The position numbers and the translations under genes were made by a program. Source: Lachnospiraceae bacterium (GTDB taxonomy: Bacteria > Bacillota > Clostridia > Lachnospirales > Lachnospiraceae). Taken from it: a stretch of DNA of 53,475 nt. This document shows positions 16,432 through 26,199 of the stretch, one piece after another (within the stretch, counting starts at the first letter, position 1; the number at the start of each line of letters is the position of its first letter). The notes under the pieces are model-generated. The model was not told the origin of the DNA. It saw only the letters and a program-made list of their open reading frames with translations, and searched no databases. The stretch lies in the NCBI GenBank assembly GCA_009774245.1, contig VSNM01000039.1, positions 1 to 53,475 on the forward strand, in the 5' to 3' direction.

Positions 16432-17022
16432 ATGAGAGAGAGAATCGTTCGTCCATTTGACTATTATGCATTATTGTTTTTCGCCACAGCCTTCGCCGGC
16501 TGGCTCTGGGAAGTGCTGCTCTATCTGATCACGGCCCACACGTTTGTGAACAGGGGCGTGTACAAAGGCCCCTATCTGCCCATCTATGGCATCGGCTGCG
16601 TCATACTGATCCTGCTGCTTCACAGACTGCGGAAACACCCCATGGCTGTTTTCGCGCTCTCCTGCGTCCTGTGTACTACATTAGAGTACTTCTCAGGCAT
16701 GTGGCTGGAATGGAAATGGGGTGTCCGCTGGTGGGATTACAGCGGACACCTGTGCAATGTAAACGGGCACGTCTGCCTGACGAGCTCTGTTGCCTTCGGT
16801 CTTGGCGGCGCGCTGCTCATCTGTGTCATTCAGCCTGTCTTCAACAAATATTACCACCGCCTGACGATCAAAATGCGCATAGCGCTATGCATCATATTCA
16901 CACTGATCTTTATCGCGGACGCCGCCCACTCCGCCATGCTGCCAAACACAGGGGAATATATTATCGAAGAACACATCACCACAGCCCGGCCTTGCATTTT
17001 CCGTTCAAATCATTTAATATAG
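16432..17022 (+). CDS. CmpB-like putative ABC transporter permease (integral membrane)
   Basis: The 196-aa protein has about five membrane helices and the conserved signature of the family annotated as ABC-transporter type IV/CmpB: FAGWLWEVLLY, GVYKGPYLPIYG, LEYFSGMWLEWKWG and WWDYSGHLCNVNGHVCL. These proteins are common in Clostridia, usually without an adjacent ATPase, and their function is not established. The ribosome site is weak. A CYTH-domain gene follows 37 bp downstream and may be co-transcribed. Confidence 0.82.
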   Translation: MRERIVRPFDYYALLFFATAFAGWLWEVLLYLITAHTFVNRGVYKGPYLPIYGIGCVILILLLHRLRKHPMAVFALSCVLCTTLEYFSGMWLEWKWGVRWWDYSGHLCNVNGHVCLTSSVAFGLGGALLICVIQPVFNKYYHRLTIKMRIALCIIFTLIFIADAAHSAMLPNTGEYIIEEHITTARPCIFRSNHLI

Positions 17023-17059
17023 GAATATGATATGTGTGATATTGGAAAGGAAATCAATT

Positions 17060-17563
17060 ATGGAAAATATGGAAATCGAAAAAAAATACACGATCAAAAA
17101 ACTGCCCGAGGACCTTGAGGGTTATCCCTGCAAAATCATCGAGCAGGCCTATCTGAACACGTCCCCTGTCGTCCGCGTCCGCCAGTCCAACGACTCCTAT
17201 TATCTGACCTACAAGGGAAGCGGCCTGATGGCGCGCGAGGAATACAACCTTCCCCTCGACGAGGAATCCTACCGCCACCTGCTCACAAAGGCCGATGGAA
17301 ATATCATATCCAAGAAACGCTATGTCATTCCCATCAAAAATCCGCAGTTTGACGACAGCTATTCCCCGCAGACCGCGCCCAGTCTCTCGATCGAGCTTGA
17401 TGTCTTTGCGCCGCCCTTCGCGCCCCTGGTCATGGCAGAGGTGGAGTTTCCGGACATTGAAATGGCAAATGCCTTTATCCCGCCCGCATGGTTTGACGAG
17501 GATGTGACCAATAATCCCGAATACCATAACGCAGTCATGAGCAGGAAGCGGTTTGATTCCTAA
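17060..17563 (+). CDS. CYTH-domain protein (triphosphate tunnel enzyme)
   Basis: The 167-aa protein begins with the CYTH hallmark E-x-E-x-K (MEIEKKYTIK), followed by basic and acidic strands lining the tunnel (VVRVRQSNDSYYLTYKG; SIELDVFAPP; MAEVEFPD). CYTH enzymes hydrolyse inorganic or organic triphosphates, for example as tripolyphosphatase or thiamine triphosphatase; some are class IV adenylate cyclases. The start at 17060 is preferred (AAAGGA 8 nt upstream) over an in-frame ATG at 17027. The exact substrate is unknown. Confidence 0.88.
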   Translation: MENMEIEKKYTIKKLPEDLEGYPCKIIEQAYLNTSPVVRVRQSNDSYYLTYKGSGLMAREEYNLPLDEESYRHLLTKADGNIISKKRYVIPIKNPQFDDSYSPQTAPSLSIELDVFAPPFAPLVMAEVEFPDIEMANAFIPPAWFDEDVTNNPEYHNAVMSRKRFDS

Positions 17564-17601
17564 TATATGTGTTTCAAAGTTCATGTATTTCACTTCAGCA
17601 A

Positions 17602-19314
17602 CTATCCTATCAGACATTCCCTGCCCCGGAATGCAAATCCGTATTTACGTATTTTCTCCGGCGCAAAGCCGCGTGATACCAGCTCTGTCTCATATTTCTT
17701 CTCCGCGATCTGGCGGTGCGCTGCCGCGAGCGTGTCCTCAAGCGTCTCCTCGTCCTCATCCGGATCAAGTACCTTGAACTCAAATATGAACGCCTTTCCA
17801 TTTTTATCAACAGGCTCCAGCATGACATCGTAGCGGCCATAGCCGCTTTCACGGTTTGATCTCACATTATAGGTATCTGCCATGTTCACAACCATGCCGA
17901 GCACAAAACCATGATAAAAGCGCTCCGGTTCTGTCTGGTCTGACGGCTTGTTTCCGCTGTCAAATGAGCTGAAAGTGTTCAAAGCTACCTTATTCATGAA
18001 GGTGTTCATCTTACGGACATTATCATGTAGAAGTGCATTGATAAATTCATTGTAGTACGTTTCCGTGCTGCCGCCAAACCACCCTTTTACCATATTCTCA
18101 AAAATGCTCTCTGCCTCCATGTTCGTGAGCGTCAGCGTGTACACTTTTCTTTTGCGCTCTCCCACATATTTCAGGTCCAGTACTTTGAGGTATCCGGTCG
18201 CCAGCAGCAAACTCCACACCGCATTGACGCTGCCGTCAAGCTGGTCAAATACAATCTTTTCATCAAGCTCCGTCTCAAAACTCTTTCCCTGCAGGAGCGC
18301 TTCCATCGTCTGCTTGATGCCCGGAACCCCTGTCTGCATCAGGGAGTTCACAAGCCCGTTCGAGCTTGTATCCGCCCAGTAATTTTCGTACTTTCCATTA
18401 TTTTCGATAAAGGAGGAAATTGACCACGGATTGTAAATGTCCGTGTGGTCTCCAAACGTAAAACCGTCATACCACCTTTTTACCTCTTCCTTTTCACTGC
18501 CAAGTTCCATGTCATCAAGCGCATCAAAAACCTCTTGCTCCGTAAATCCAAATGCAGTCGCGTACTTGTCAGAGGTCGTGGTTACCACTTTAAGATTATT
18601 CATTCCGGTAAAAATGCTCTCTTTAGCAATCCGCGTTATTCCAGTAATCATGCCGCGCTCAAGATAGGGATTGGTCTTAAATGTAGCGTTGAAAAAACTG
18701 CTGAAAAAAATAACGGCCTTATCCCAGTATCCTGACAACCATGCCTCCTGCATCGGCGTATCGTACTCGTCAAGGAGAATGATCACGTTTTCATTGTAAT
18801 AACGCTGCATAAAACACGCCATCTGGTGAACCGCCCCCACGGCAATATCGCGTGGCATTCCTATCTTTATCTTTTTGTAGTATTCTTTCTCGTTCGTATT
18901 CAGGCAATCTCCATCAAGCAGATAGTAATTCTCATTATAAAGACTGGCAATGACTTCCGATATCTTATTTTCCATCTCCGTGTATCTGTCCGCCTTGATG
19001 TTTGCAAAAGTAAGGAATATCACCGGAAATCTGCCCTGCAGGTTTCTGTACTTTTCCCGATCTGAATCGTGTCCAAAAATCGACAATCCGTCGAACAAGT
19101 CTGCCCTGCCCTCATATTTCCTGGAAAAAAAACATTCAAGCATACTCATGTTCAGCGTCTTGCCAAAACGGCGCGGACGCGTGATCAGCGTTACCTCCGA
19201 GCCAGTCTCCCACCATTCCCTGATAAAATCCGTCTTATCAATATAAAACGCACCTTGTTTCCTAAGCTTGTCAAACCGCTGTATACCTATATTTACCACA
19301 GGCTTCTTATTCAT
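17602..19314 (-). CDS. AAA-ATPase-like protein with C-terminal PD-(D/E)XK nuclease-type domain
   Basis: The 570-aa protein belongs to a group abundant in gut anaerobes. The N-terminal AAA-ATPase-like domain has FYIDKTDFI, a modified Walker A (TRPRRFGKT) and Walker B (VIILLDEYD). The C-terminal nuclease-like fold has GYGRYDVMLEP followed by FIFEFKV (Asp ... Glu-x-Lys). Function is not established; links to mobile DNA or defence have been proposed for relatives. GGAGG lies 6 nt before the ATG at 19314. It is a single gene, convergent with the CYTH gene and just downstream of RNase H on the same strand. Confidence 0.88.
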   Translation of the reverse strand: MNKKPVVNIGIQRFDKLRKQGAFYIDKTDFIREWWETGSEVTLITRPRRFGKTLNMSMLECFFSRKYEGRADLFDGLSIFGHDSDREKYRNLQGRFPVIFLTFANIKADRYTEMENKISEVIASLYNENYYLLDGDCLNTNEKEYYKKIKIGMPRDIAVGAVHQMACFMQRYYNENVIILLDEYDTPMQEAWLSGYWDKAVIFFSSFFNATFKTNPYLERGMITGITRIAKESIFTGMNNLKVVTTTSDKYATAFGFTEQEVFDALDDMELGSEKEEVKRWYDGFTFGDHTDIYNPWSISSFIENNGKYENYWADTSSNGLVNSLMQTGVPGIKQTMEALLQGKSFETELDEKIVFDQLDGSVNAVWSLLLATGYLKVLDLKYVGERKRKVYTLTLTNMEAESIFENMVKGWFGGSTETYYNEFINALLHDNVRKMNTFMNKVALNTFSSFDSGNKPSDQTEPERFYHGFVLGMVVNMADTYNVRSNRESGYGRYDVMLEPVDKNGKAFIFEFKVLDPDEDEETLEDTLAAAHRQIAEKKYETELVSRGFAPEKIRKYGFAFRGRECLIG

Positions 19315-19346
19315 ACCACACCTCCCACAATGCATGGATTCATCCG

Positions 19347-19940
19347 CTAGAACCCCAGCGCTTCCTTCGCCAGCTTATCCGCCAGTTCATTATATTGATC
19401 TCCGGAATGCCCTTTTACCTTCACAAATCGTATGTATACTTTGGAGCTTGCTTCTTTATAAAAATTTGCATAAGCAATGGTTCCTGCTTTCCTTGCCTTC
19501 CAGTCACCATTGCACCACTTTGCAATGCCCTCATAGTCATGATATATTGTAACACTTGATATATCGTGATCCAGACAATATCGCATTGCTGCTTCGGCTC
19601 CCTTTATCTCCCCTGCAACATTATGCATCTCTGCCAGATCATTGTCATCATATTTTTTTGAAAAATGCAACTCCTGTCCATCATAAAAAAGAACCATTCC
19701 ATATGAAAAAGCATTCGTTGCTGAATCATAACTACCATCAACGTATGCAGTAGCCAGGGTTTCTCCAGGATCTTCCTGCTTTCCGCTATCTTCACCAACA
19801 AAAGCCAACGCTTCTTCTTTTGTTGCAAATCCTTTATATACCGCACCTGAAAATCCATTAATCTGATTTTGACATTCGCCCCACGTTTCATATACCCCGG
19901 GGGTTTTTCCTATTTTAACTGCATAAAATTTTTTAGCCAT
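19347..19940 (-). CDS. rnhA: Ribonuclease H with N-terminal hybrid-binding (viroplasmin-type) domain
   Basis: The 197-aa protein has an N-terminal RNA/DNA-hybrid-binding domain (FYAVKIGKTPGVYETWGEC ... NGFSGAVYKGFATKEEALAF) and a C-terminal RNase H fold. The acidic residues are in YVDGSYD, GEIKGAEAA, YHDYEGI and NELADKLAKEA. It removes RNA from RNA/DNA hybrids. The start at 19940 has AAGGAG 6 nt upstream; in-frame sequence further upstream has no family match. The architecture resembles eukaryotic RNase H1 and bacterial rnhA-like enzymes of Clostridia. Confidence 0.92.
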   Translation of the reverse strand: MAKKFYAVKIGKTPGVYETWGECQNQINGFSGAVYKGFATKEEALAFVGEDSGKQEDPGETLATAYVDGSYDSATNAFSYGMVLFYDGQELHFSKKYDDNDLAEMHNVAGEIKGAEAAMRYCLDHDISSVTIYHDYEGIAKWCNGDWKARKAGTIAYANFYKEASSKVYIRFVKVKGHSGDQYNELADKLAKEALGF

Positions 19941-20084
19941 ACTGATCTCCTTACGTGAAAGTTGTAAAATGAAAGCATATATTTTTACCTGAGTCAAACA
20001 TTTTCCAAAATAATTATAGCACATAAGGCGCAAAAATAATACTAAAAGTGTAGCTTTCCCACGTCCTGCCCTCATTCATGGCCT

Positions 20085-22103
20085 TCACATGCTGTTCCTC
20101 CACGAATTGTTTCTGCCTCCTTTTCTTTTTTCCCTTACCACAGCAATGGCTATTCCTGCGCCAATGACGGCTATAAACAGGAGGATTGCAATCATCCACC
20201 ATGCCCTGCCTGTCTGCACGGTGCCTGGGCTTTCTGGTATGCCATCGCTGTCCTGCGCCGTTCCGTTCCCAGCTGCCTGAACGGTATTATCTGGCTGTAC
20301 GGGTTCCGCAGCGCCGTCTCCTTCTTCCCCATCCCCCGTCTATCGCAATCACATAGTCGGAAGCATGGGTGAATGCAAGGGACACAGTGCCATCCTGTGC
20401 AACTTCGTCCGAACAGATAAATTCAAGCTCCCCTGTGCTTTCATTGTAATAGTACAGGCTTGCCGCATATCCGGCGTTCTCTTTGCCAAGATTTATGGAA
20501 AGCACCGCCGTAAAGCCGAACTCCCCTTCGTAGGCGAGGCTGATCTGGATGCTGTAGCTCTTCCCGGTGACGTTGTTGATAATATCCACTGGCACGGTCT
20601 TTACGCCCGATTTCACGGAAAAATCTATGTCCCCCGCCTTATCTGTCGTGATGCTCTTTCCGTCCACGCTCCAGAGGATGCCGTTGCCCATGTCGAAGGT
20701 GATAGTGATGTCCTTTCCCTTAATGCTGTCAAATAGATCTCCCGGAACCACGGTGGAACCGTTCATATCCACGTTGATAACGCTGCCTTCCTCTGCGTTT
20801 TCTTCCTCGGCGCGGATGACGTCCCAGCCGATCTTGCCGTCCGCTCCCTTGATGAATGGCTGTTTTGTCCCCTGTACGGGCGTCCCCGCGCTGCCGCTGC
20901 CCGGTCTGGTTCCCGGCCTTGCTGTGTTTCCGATTCCCGGATTTACGGGCGTTGTCCCCGGCCTTGATATTTCCGCCGCCGTTATTGCCGGAACCGCCTG
21001 AATTTCCACCATCCCCCGAACCGCCGCCATTGTTTCCGCTGCTGCTATTGCAGGTGTAATTCGCCTTTGCTGTCACTGATTTTGCGGGCATGGTAAAGGT
21101 TGTGGTCTTTGCTTTGCTGTCGGCAAAGGCAACGCCGTCTTCGCTGCTCCATCCGGTAAAGGTATCGCCGTTCACCAGGCCCTCCGCCCGGTAAGTGAGT
21201 GCAGGCATGGGATTCCCCTTCACAACCGTCTTGCTGTCGGCCCTCACCGTGAGCGCCTTCTTCGCAACCGTGACATTCCTGCCTGCGGAAGCCTCGTTGT
21301 AATTGTCATCCCCCTCTTTTATGGCGGTGATGGTGGCTGTGCCTGCCCCGGCTTTGGTGAAGTCCCCGGTATAGGAAACCGTATAGTCCGTCCCCTCGGT
21401 CAGTCCGGCAATCGTAACTATGGGCTTTTGCTCTGTGCCGTCATAGACGGCACTTGCCGGGGACAGCGTGACATTTTTGTCCGCGATTGGGATTGCGGTG
21501 ATCGTGCCGGTGGCATTCACTGAGGAATCCTTGGGCAGCGTGTAATTGTTTGCCTTGGCGCTGCTTTTTAGCTCTACGACGATGGTAGCTCGCTTATTTG
21601 CCCCGGCATTCGGGTCATCATAGTTGCCATAGGCGATGTAGTCCTCGCCGAGAGTCAATGTTTCGCCGTTTACCAGTCCGGTAAAGGTCACGCCGGACAC
21701 CTCAGCCGTCTGATAAGTGGGTTTATAGGGCCTTGTCTTAATGGTCACGCTGGTGACGGTCAGGGTGGCTTTGGCGATATTCAACGTCACCTGGGCCTTC
21801 AGGGGATTGTAGTTCTCCCCGCCGTTGGCAGGGGTAAAGGTGGCATTACAGGTTTCTGTGTTCCCCGCATTGGGGATGGTATCCCCAGCCAGCTTCCAGG
21901 TGCCGGAAACCTCGGTTCCGTTCAGCTTGACGGACGGGCCCGTAACGGTCAGCTCGGACAGCTTCGCCCCGTAGGTACCAGCTGCGGTGCCTTTCCCGTC
22001 TGTGGTCAGCGTGGCCTTGTTGATGGTGAAGGTCTTTACAACCTTCCCGGTAAAACTTGTGCCGGAAACCGTGATTTTTGCCGTATTTTCCCCGGCATTC
22101 ATC
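20085..22103 (-). pseudogene. Surface adhesin C-terminal portion (MBG/YDG repeats, membrane anchor), frameshifted and lacking its 5' part
   Basis: Read across frames, this encodes ~670 residues of a secreted surface protein. Beta-sandwich repeats come first: a YDG-type unit near LGEDYIAYGNYDDP, an MBG-type unit SPASAVYDGTEQKPIVTIAG, then TMPAKSVTAKANYT. A Gly/Ser/Asn linker and a globular part (GKIGWDVIRAEEENAEEG) follow, ending in a membrane helix (WWMIAILLFIAVIGAGIAIAV) with a basic tail and no LPXTG motif. Two +1 shifts interrupt it: a four-base G/C run at 20956-20959 and a five-base run at 20333-20337. Its 5' end, with any signal peptide, is missing; at ~22100 the frame runs directly into a MalT-like protein. 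Confidence 0.75.
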
Positions 22104-23732
22104 TGGATCTCCCCCTGCAGGGTGTCAAGCCGCACCTGTAAGCCCACGGCGGCAAAGGCGATCTCTATCATGCCGCCGCCCTCCGCCTCCAGCTTCGCGC
22201 GGGCCAGGAGGGTTAAGACCTCGTAGGCGTCCTCCCCCTTTTCATAAAAGCTCTCGCCCAGCGCCACCTTCACAAGCCCTTTCCCGTACCGGCCAAGCAC
22301 CCGCTCCACCAGCTTCCCGATGGTGGCGGCCAGCTTCCGATCCTCCCGGCTCCAGTGGCAGAAGTCCTTTCCACCGTTCATGGTGCTGGGGTAATTGCTG
22401 GTGACGGAAAACTCCGGCAGGCTCATGCCCTTATCAAAGATCAGGGCGGGCATCCTTTTCATAATGTCGATCATGTCCGCGCTTCCCCTATGTGGCAGGG
22501 CAATGTCGAGGTAGGCAAGGCGGCTTACGGCCTCCCGCTTCTGCCCGCCCTTTGCCGTGGATGCAAACTGTTCCAGCTTCTGATACCAGTATTCGCTTTC
22601 CTCCTCCTGCATCAGCAGGGAATAGAGCATGCTCATCCCCGCCATCAGCACGGGGCTCTCTTCCAGTTCCTTTTCCTCCATCTGTAAATAGTAACGGCGC
22701 AGCTCGAAGTAATGGCCGGCGCCTGGGTTCAAACGGGCATTCCGTATCAGAAGCTCCCTGATGCGTTCCTTGTTCCCGCACTGCTCAAACATGGCCAGGG
22801 CGGGAACAATCTGCCCCTGCATCTCGTAATAAAGCCCCGCGTTGTAGGCATGGGCCGCCCGCTCCTGGGGGCTGTATTCCTTTGCCGCCCTTCTGCGCAG
22901 CGCCCGGATGAGCTGGGGGCGCAGGCGATAAGTTCCGTCTTCGCAGGAAAGGAAGTTTCCGGTCTCCACCGCCCGCTCCAAAAGCTCCGGCGCATAGCGG
23001 TTGCCTGTGACCATCTCCGCAAGGGGCAGAGTAAATTCATCAGTAACGCTGACCTGCATGAGAAATTCCAGCAGATCGGAGTCCCACTGCACCATCACAT
23101 GACTTTCCAGGTATGCGGCAAAAGCCTCCACGATCTCCTCCGCCATTTTCGGGCCGGGGCGCATACCCTCCAACATTTTCAGGGCGGTGTGCCGCACCGT
23201 ATAGGCGTTGCCCTGGCTCCTTTTCGCCACGAATACCAGTTCTTCCTCCGTGACAGCCAGCCCCTGTGATTCCATGTAGGCAGAAATTTCCTTCTCCCCA
23301 AGCCGCAGGTCGTCCTCCGTGATGACAAGGAAACCGCCTTTGATATACAGCGGCATCAGCCATGCCGGTATGGGGCTGCGGCAGATCAGGATGAGCCAGA
23401 TATCCGAACGCCCCGCAAGGGAAAAGACAGCCTTTCGCCCCTTTGCGTTTTTCAGCAGGTGCATATCGTCCACTACCATAACCGTCCGGAGCTGCGCCTC
23501 TTTTTTCCTTCCCGGAACTATGTGGCGCTGTCTCCATAAGCTCCGTGGCTTCAAGCCCTGTGGCTTCTTCCGCGCAGGAAATGTAACGGTACCTGCGCTT
23601 TGACAGGTACTGCCTTACCAGCTCCGTCTTGCCATAGCCAGTTGCCCCGTAAATATAGACTGCCTGCCCCAGCCCTTTTGCCACGCGCAGCTTTTTTAAA
23701 GCAGCCTCCGGCGCTATGTATCCTTTATCCAA
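22104..23732 (-). pseudogene. MalT/LuxR-type STAND ATPase regulator, frameshifted and without its DNA-binding domain
   Basis: The 5' part shows a P-loop (YIYGATGYGKTELVR) and, in another frame, Walker B (VMVVDDMHLL), sensor-like ICRSPIPAWL and TPR-like helices to about GMIEIAFAAVGLQVRLDTLQ. This is the layout of MalT-type regulators, which end in a LuxR HTH. Here the HTH is absent because the frame continues into an adhesin. Dropping one base of the six-base run at 23501-23506 would restore one continuous frame. The start is probably TTG at 23732 (GGAGGGAG 8 nt upstream); a GTG at 23750 lacks a ribosome site. It is likely non-functional as a transcription factor. Confidence 0.75.
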
Positions 23733-23795
23733 ATGATTTTCTCCCTCCACAAATCTAAGTCCACCATGCGCTGCGTGCCATCCTTAGATGAAAAG

Positions 23796-23841
23796 AAGCC
23801 GTTTAAGAGACATGGGGATACCCATGCCTCTTAAACGGCTT
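23796..23841. repeat. 21-bp hairpin upstream of the MalT-like locus
   Basis: An inverted repeat (AAGCCGTTTAAGAG, one variable base, CATGGG; loop GATA) of 21 bp has a single mismatch that becomes G-U on the minus strand, where it is followed by CTTTT. It may be a terminator, attenuator or remnant mobile element. It lies in the 455-bp gene-free stretch 23733-24187, which otherwise holds only a tetranucleotide repeat and AT-rich sequence. Confidence 0.6.
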
Positions 23842-23890
23842 AACCATTTCTGTATATGTAAAAATAATAACGGAGTAAAAAAGGGCTATG

Positions 23891-23920
23891 CTTGCTTGTG
23901 CTTGCTTGCTTGCTTGCTTG
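23891..23920. repeat. Tetranucleotide tandem repeat (CTTG)n
   Basis: CTTG units run through 23891-23920 with one interruption (GTG after the second unit). The tract is intergenic, between the MalT-like locus and the lipoprotein gene at 24188. Such repeats slip readily; no convincing ORF crosses it. Confidence 0.8.
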
Positions 23921-24187
23921 ACAGATTGTACGCTTTACCCATCTTTTTGCAACCCCTTTTCCGTAAATTTTCTATCCTGCGGATAAATCGTGAATCCACA
24001 GATATACCATATTTTACGCCATTTCTTTCGTTATGTCCACTCGCCAAACGGATAGTCTGGGGCACTTTTTTCGGTTTTTTCAAAAAAATAGAATTTGACA
24101 CTCTGCAACCTCCCGCCCTTTTTTCCCTCTACATAATTAGAAGCACCTATCACCCAATCACCAATCATACGGAAAGGAATAGCAATC

Positions 24188-25237
24188 ATGAAAAAACATA
24201 CTGTAACATTCATACTTTCGTCCGTGCTTTCAGCCACACTGCTGTTAAACGGCTGCGCAGGCACCGCGACGCCAAAGCCGCCAACTGAAAACGAAGTCAC
24301 GTCACCCGAATCCGTGCTTTCGAATGAGAACACAACAAAAGAAAACACAACAGAGGAAAACGCAACGGAGACTACGGTATCCGAATCCACGAATGAAAGC
24401 TCCACAAATCCGGCCGCCGCAGACGCCATTGTCTCACAGGGCGGTCCCTACGGTGAGATTTCCCTGTCCATCCCTGATGGATGGCGCTGCGAGACCAGTC
24501 CGACAGACAGCGGACTGCTCGTCAACGGACTGTATGGAATCCGCTTTTATCCCGAAAATGCAGCCGGGGGCTATATCGCTGTTGTCTATATTGATTGGTT
24601 TGGCGTCTGCGGGACAGGGCTTGCAGAGGAGCAGGCGACCATCGCGGGAACCCCTGCGAATATTGGCACCTATGACAATCATAGCTACTGGGATTTCATC
24701 TCTTTTCGGGAGGATTACAGCGGCATCGTCGCCCTGACGTATTCTGTTGATGACTGGTGGGAAACATATTCTGATCAGGTTATGGATATATTAGATACAC
24801 TGTCTTTTGACACCTCCAAAAAAGAAGGCGGAGCCTATGTAGACAGCGACGAGTCCTATCTGGACCAGATCTGTCTGGGCATTTCACTCAAAAATATCTC
24901 ATCGACTGGCGCCACGATCCTATTCTGCAATTACCATGCCGATGCCCCGACTGGACAGTTGGAATACGGCGATGATTTTGCGCTTGAGGTGCTAAGAGAC
25001 GGCACATGGGAGGAAGTGCCTGTCGCTCTGGGTGGTAATCCGGATAAAAACTATGCCTTCAATGCTGTCGCCTACACAATCCCCGCAGGGGACAACGCGG
25101 AACAGGAGGTGAGCTGGGAATGGCTGTACGGAGCACTTTCGCCAGGCACTTACAGAATCCAAAAAAGCATTCAGGATTTCCGCGGACCAGGGGATTATGA
25201 CAAATACACTGTCTATGCGCAGTTTATCCTGAATTGA
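24188..25237 (+). CDS. Secreted lipoprotein with C-terminal Ig-like domain
   Basis: The 349-aa protein has a type II signal peptide with lipobox LLLNGC (cysteine ~C23). A Thr/Glu/Asn-rich low-complexity linker (~30-75) follows, then a first domain (GEISLSIPDGWRCETSP to ~215) like those with a small secreted-protein fold, and a C-terminal Ig-like domain (ICLGISLKNISSTGATILF ... DDFALEVLRDGTWEEVPV). It is anchored on the outer face of the membrane; the ligand is unknown. AAAGGA lies 9 nt before the ATG. It is convergent with spoVAC, with 24 bp between the stops. Confidence 0.82.
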   Translation: MKKHTVTFILSSVLSATLLLNGCAGTATPKPPTENEVTSPESVLSNENTTKENTTEENATETTVSESTNESSTNPAAADAIVSQGGPYGEISLSIPDGWRCETSPTDSGLLVNGLYGIRFYPENAAGGYIAVVYIDWFGVCGTGLAEEQATIAGTPANIGTYDNHSYWDFISFREDYSGIVALTYSVDDWWETYSDQVMDILDTLSFDTSKKEGGAYVDSDESYLDQICLGISLKNISSTGATILFCNYHADAPTGQLEYGDDFALEVLRDGTWEEVPVALGGNPDKNYAFNAVAYTIPAGDNAEQEVSWEWLYGALSPGTYRIQKSIQDFRGPGDYDKYTVYAQFILN

Positions 25238-25261
25238 CACGATTTATCCTCCGACAGAGAG

Positions 25262-25723
25262 TCATTGAACTCCTAACAATTTCATAAAATAATATATAAT
25301 CCCGAGCCCCCAGCTCGTGACGATACCATACAGAATCACCGGCCCCGCGATCGTGAAGATCTTGCACCCGATCCCGTATACCTGTCCCTCTGTCTTGTAC
25401 TCGATCGCTGACGCTACCACTGAGTTTGCAAATCCGGTGATCGGCACGAGCGCGCCGCCCCCGCCCCACTTTACCAGTTTTCCATAGAGATTAAAACCCG
25501 TCAGCAGTGCACTCAGCAGAATCAGTATCACAGAACACCATGCAGCCGCCGTGTCCTTCTCAATGCCAAACTGGTTCATCGCCACATTGACGATAAGCTG
25601 CCCCAGACAGCAGATCGCGCCGCCCATGACAAATGCCTTTGCCATCTGCAGGGGCAGATTTGTCTTTGGCGAATTTTGCCGCACATACTCCTGATATTCC
25701 TCTTTTTTCTGTTCTGATGCCAT
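25262..25723 (-). CDS. spoVAC: Stage V sporulation protein AC
   Basis: The 153-aa membrane protein has a charged N-terminus (YQEYVRQNSPKTNLPLQMAKAF) and about four helices, with the SpoVAC signature KWGGGGALVPITGFANSVVASAIEYK. SpoVAC is an inner-spore-membrane channel component for Ca-dipicolinate uptake and release and a mechanosensitive channel in Bacillus. AGGAGG lies 9 nt before the ATG. It is last in the local spoVAA-AB-AC unit; no spoVAD or spoVAE follows, the next gene being a convergent lipoprotein. Confidence 0.94.
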   Translation of the reverse strand: MASEQKKEEYQEYVRQNSPKTNLPLQMAKAFVMGGAICCLGQLIVNVAMNQFGIEKDTAAAWCSVILILLSALLTGFNLYGKLVKWGGGGALVPITGFANSVVASAIEYKTEGQVYGIGCKIFTIAGPVILYGIVTSWGLGIIYYFMKLLGVQ

Positions 25724-25749
25724 GAATCTAATCCTCCTATCTCAAGCAG

Positions 25750-26199
25750 TTATATCCCTTCAAAAAATCCGTTGATAAAATAGATCAGCGAACCCGCGAT
25801 CTTTCCAAGTGCGATCGCGAGCACCGCAGTGCTCACACCCATCTTCAGCTTCACTCTCCGCGCAAAGATCGGTATGCCGTCGAGCACCTCCGCAAGCGCG
25901 ATGGACAGGCAGCCGACAAAGATGCCTGCAAAGATACCAATCATCACGAGCAGCACTGTCAGCAGGATATGCGGACCGCTCCCCAGCGAACGCCTGATCG
26001 GAAAGACACTGAGTACGTCAGCCAGCACCGCGCCAAAGATCAGGCACTCCTCATAAAAAAGCTCGCACCGTGCCGTATCCGTCCTCCCCGCAAACCGTGG
26101 AACCAGACCAACCACAAAAAGCACAGTAAAGACGCCCGCCGATACCATGATCCCTGAGCTGATACCGATAATCCACAACAATATGATTTTCCAGACCAT
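25750..26199 (-). CDS. spoVAB: Stage V sporulation protein AB
   Basis: The 149-aa membrane protein with about five helices matches SpoVAB: SAGVFTVLFVVGLVPRFAGRT, then FGAVLADVLSVF and SIALAEVLDGIPIFARR. It is part of the SpoVA system that loads dipicolinic acid into the forespore. Its ATG shares one base with the spoVAA stop (TAATG), so the two are translationally coupled. Confidence 0.9.
   Translation of the reverse strand: MVWKIILLWIIGISSGIMVSAGVFTVLFVVGLVPRFAGRTDTARCELFYEECLIFGAVLADVLSVFPIRRSLGSGPHILLTVLLVMIGIFAGIFVGCLSIALAEVLDGIPIFARRVKLKMGVSTAVLAIALGKIAGSLIYFINGFFEGI

Noticed and set aside
20085..20300. LPXTG sortase anchor on the adhesin fragment
   Set aside because: The restored C-terminal frame has a membrane helix and basic tail, but no LPXTG-like motif before the helix.
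23886..24101. 71-aa ORF across the CTTG repeat on the minus strand
   Set aside because: No ribosome site; the C-terminus is only the translated tetranucleotide repeat.
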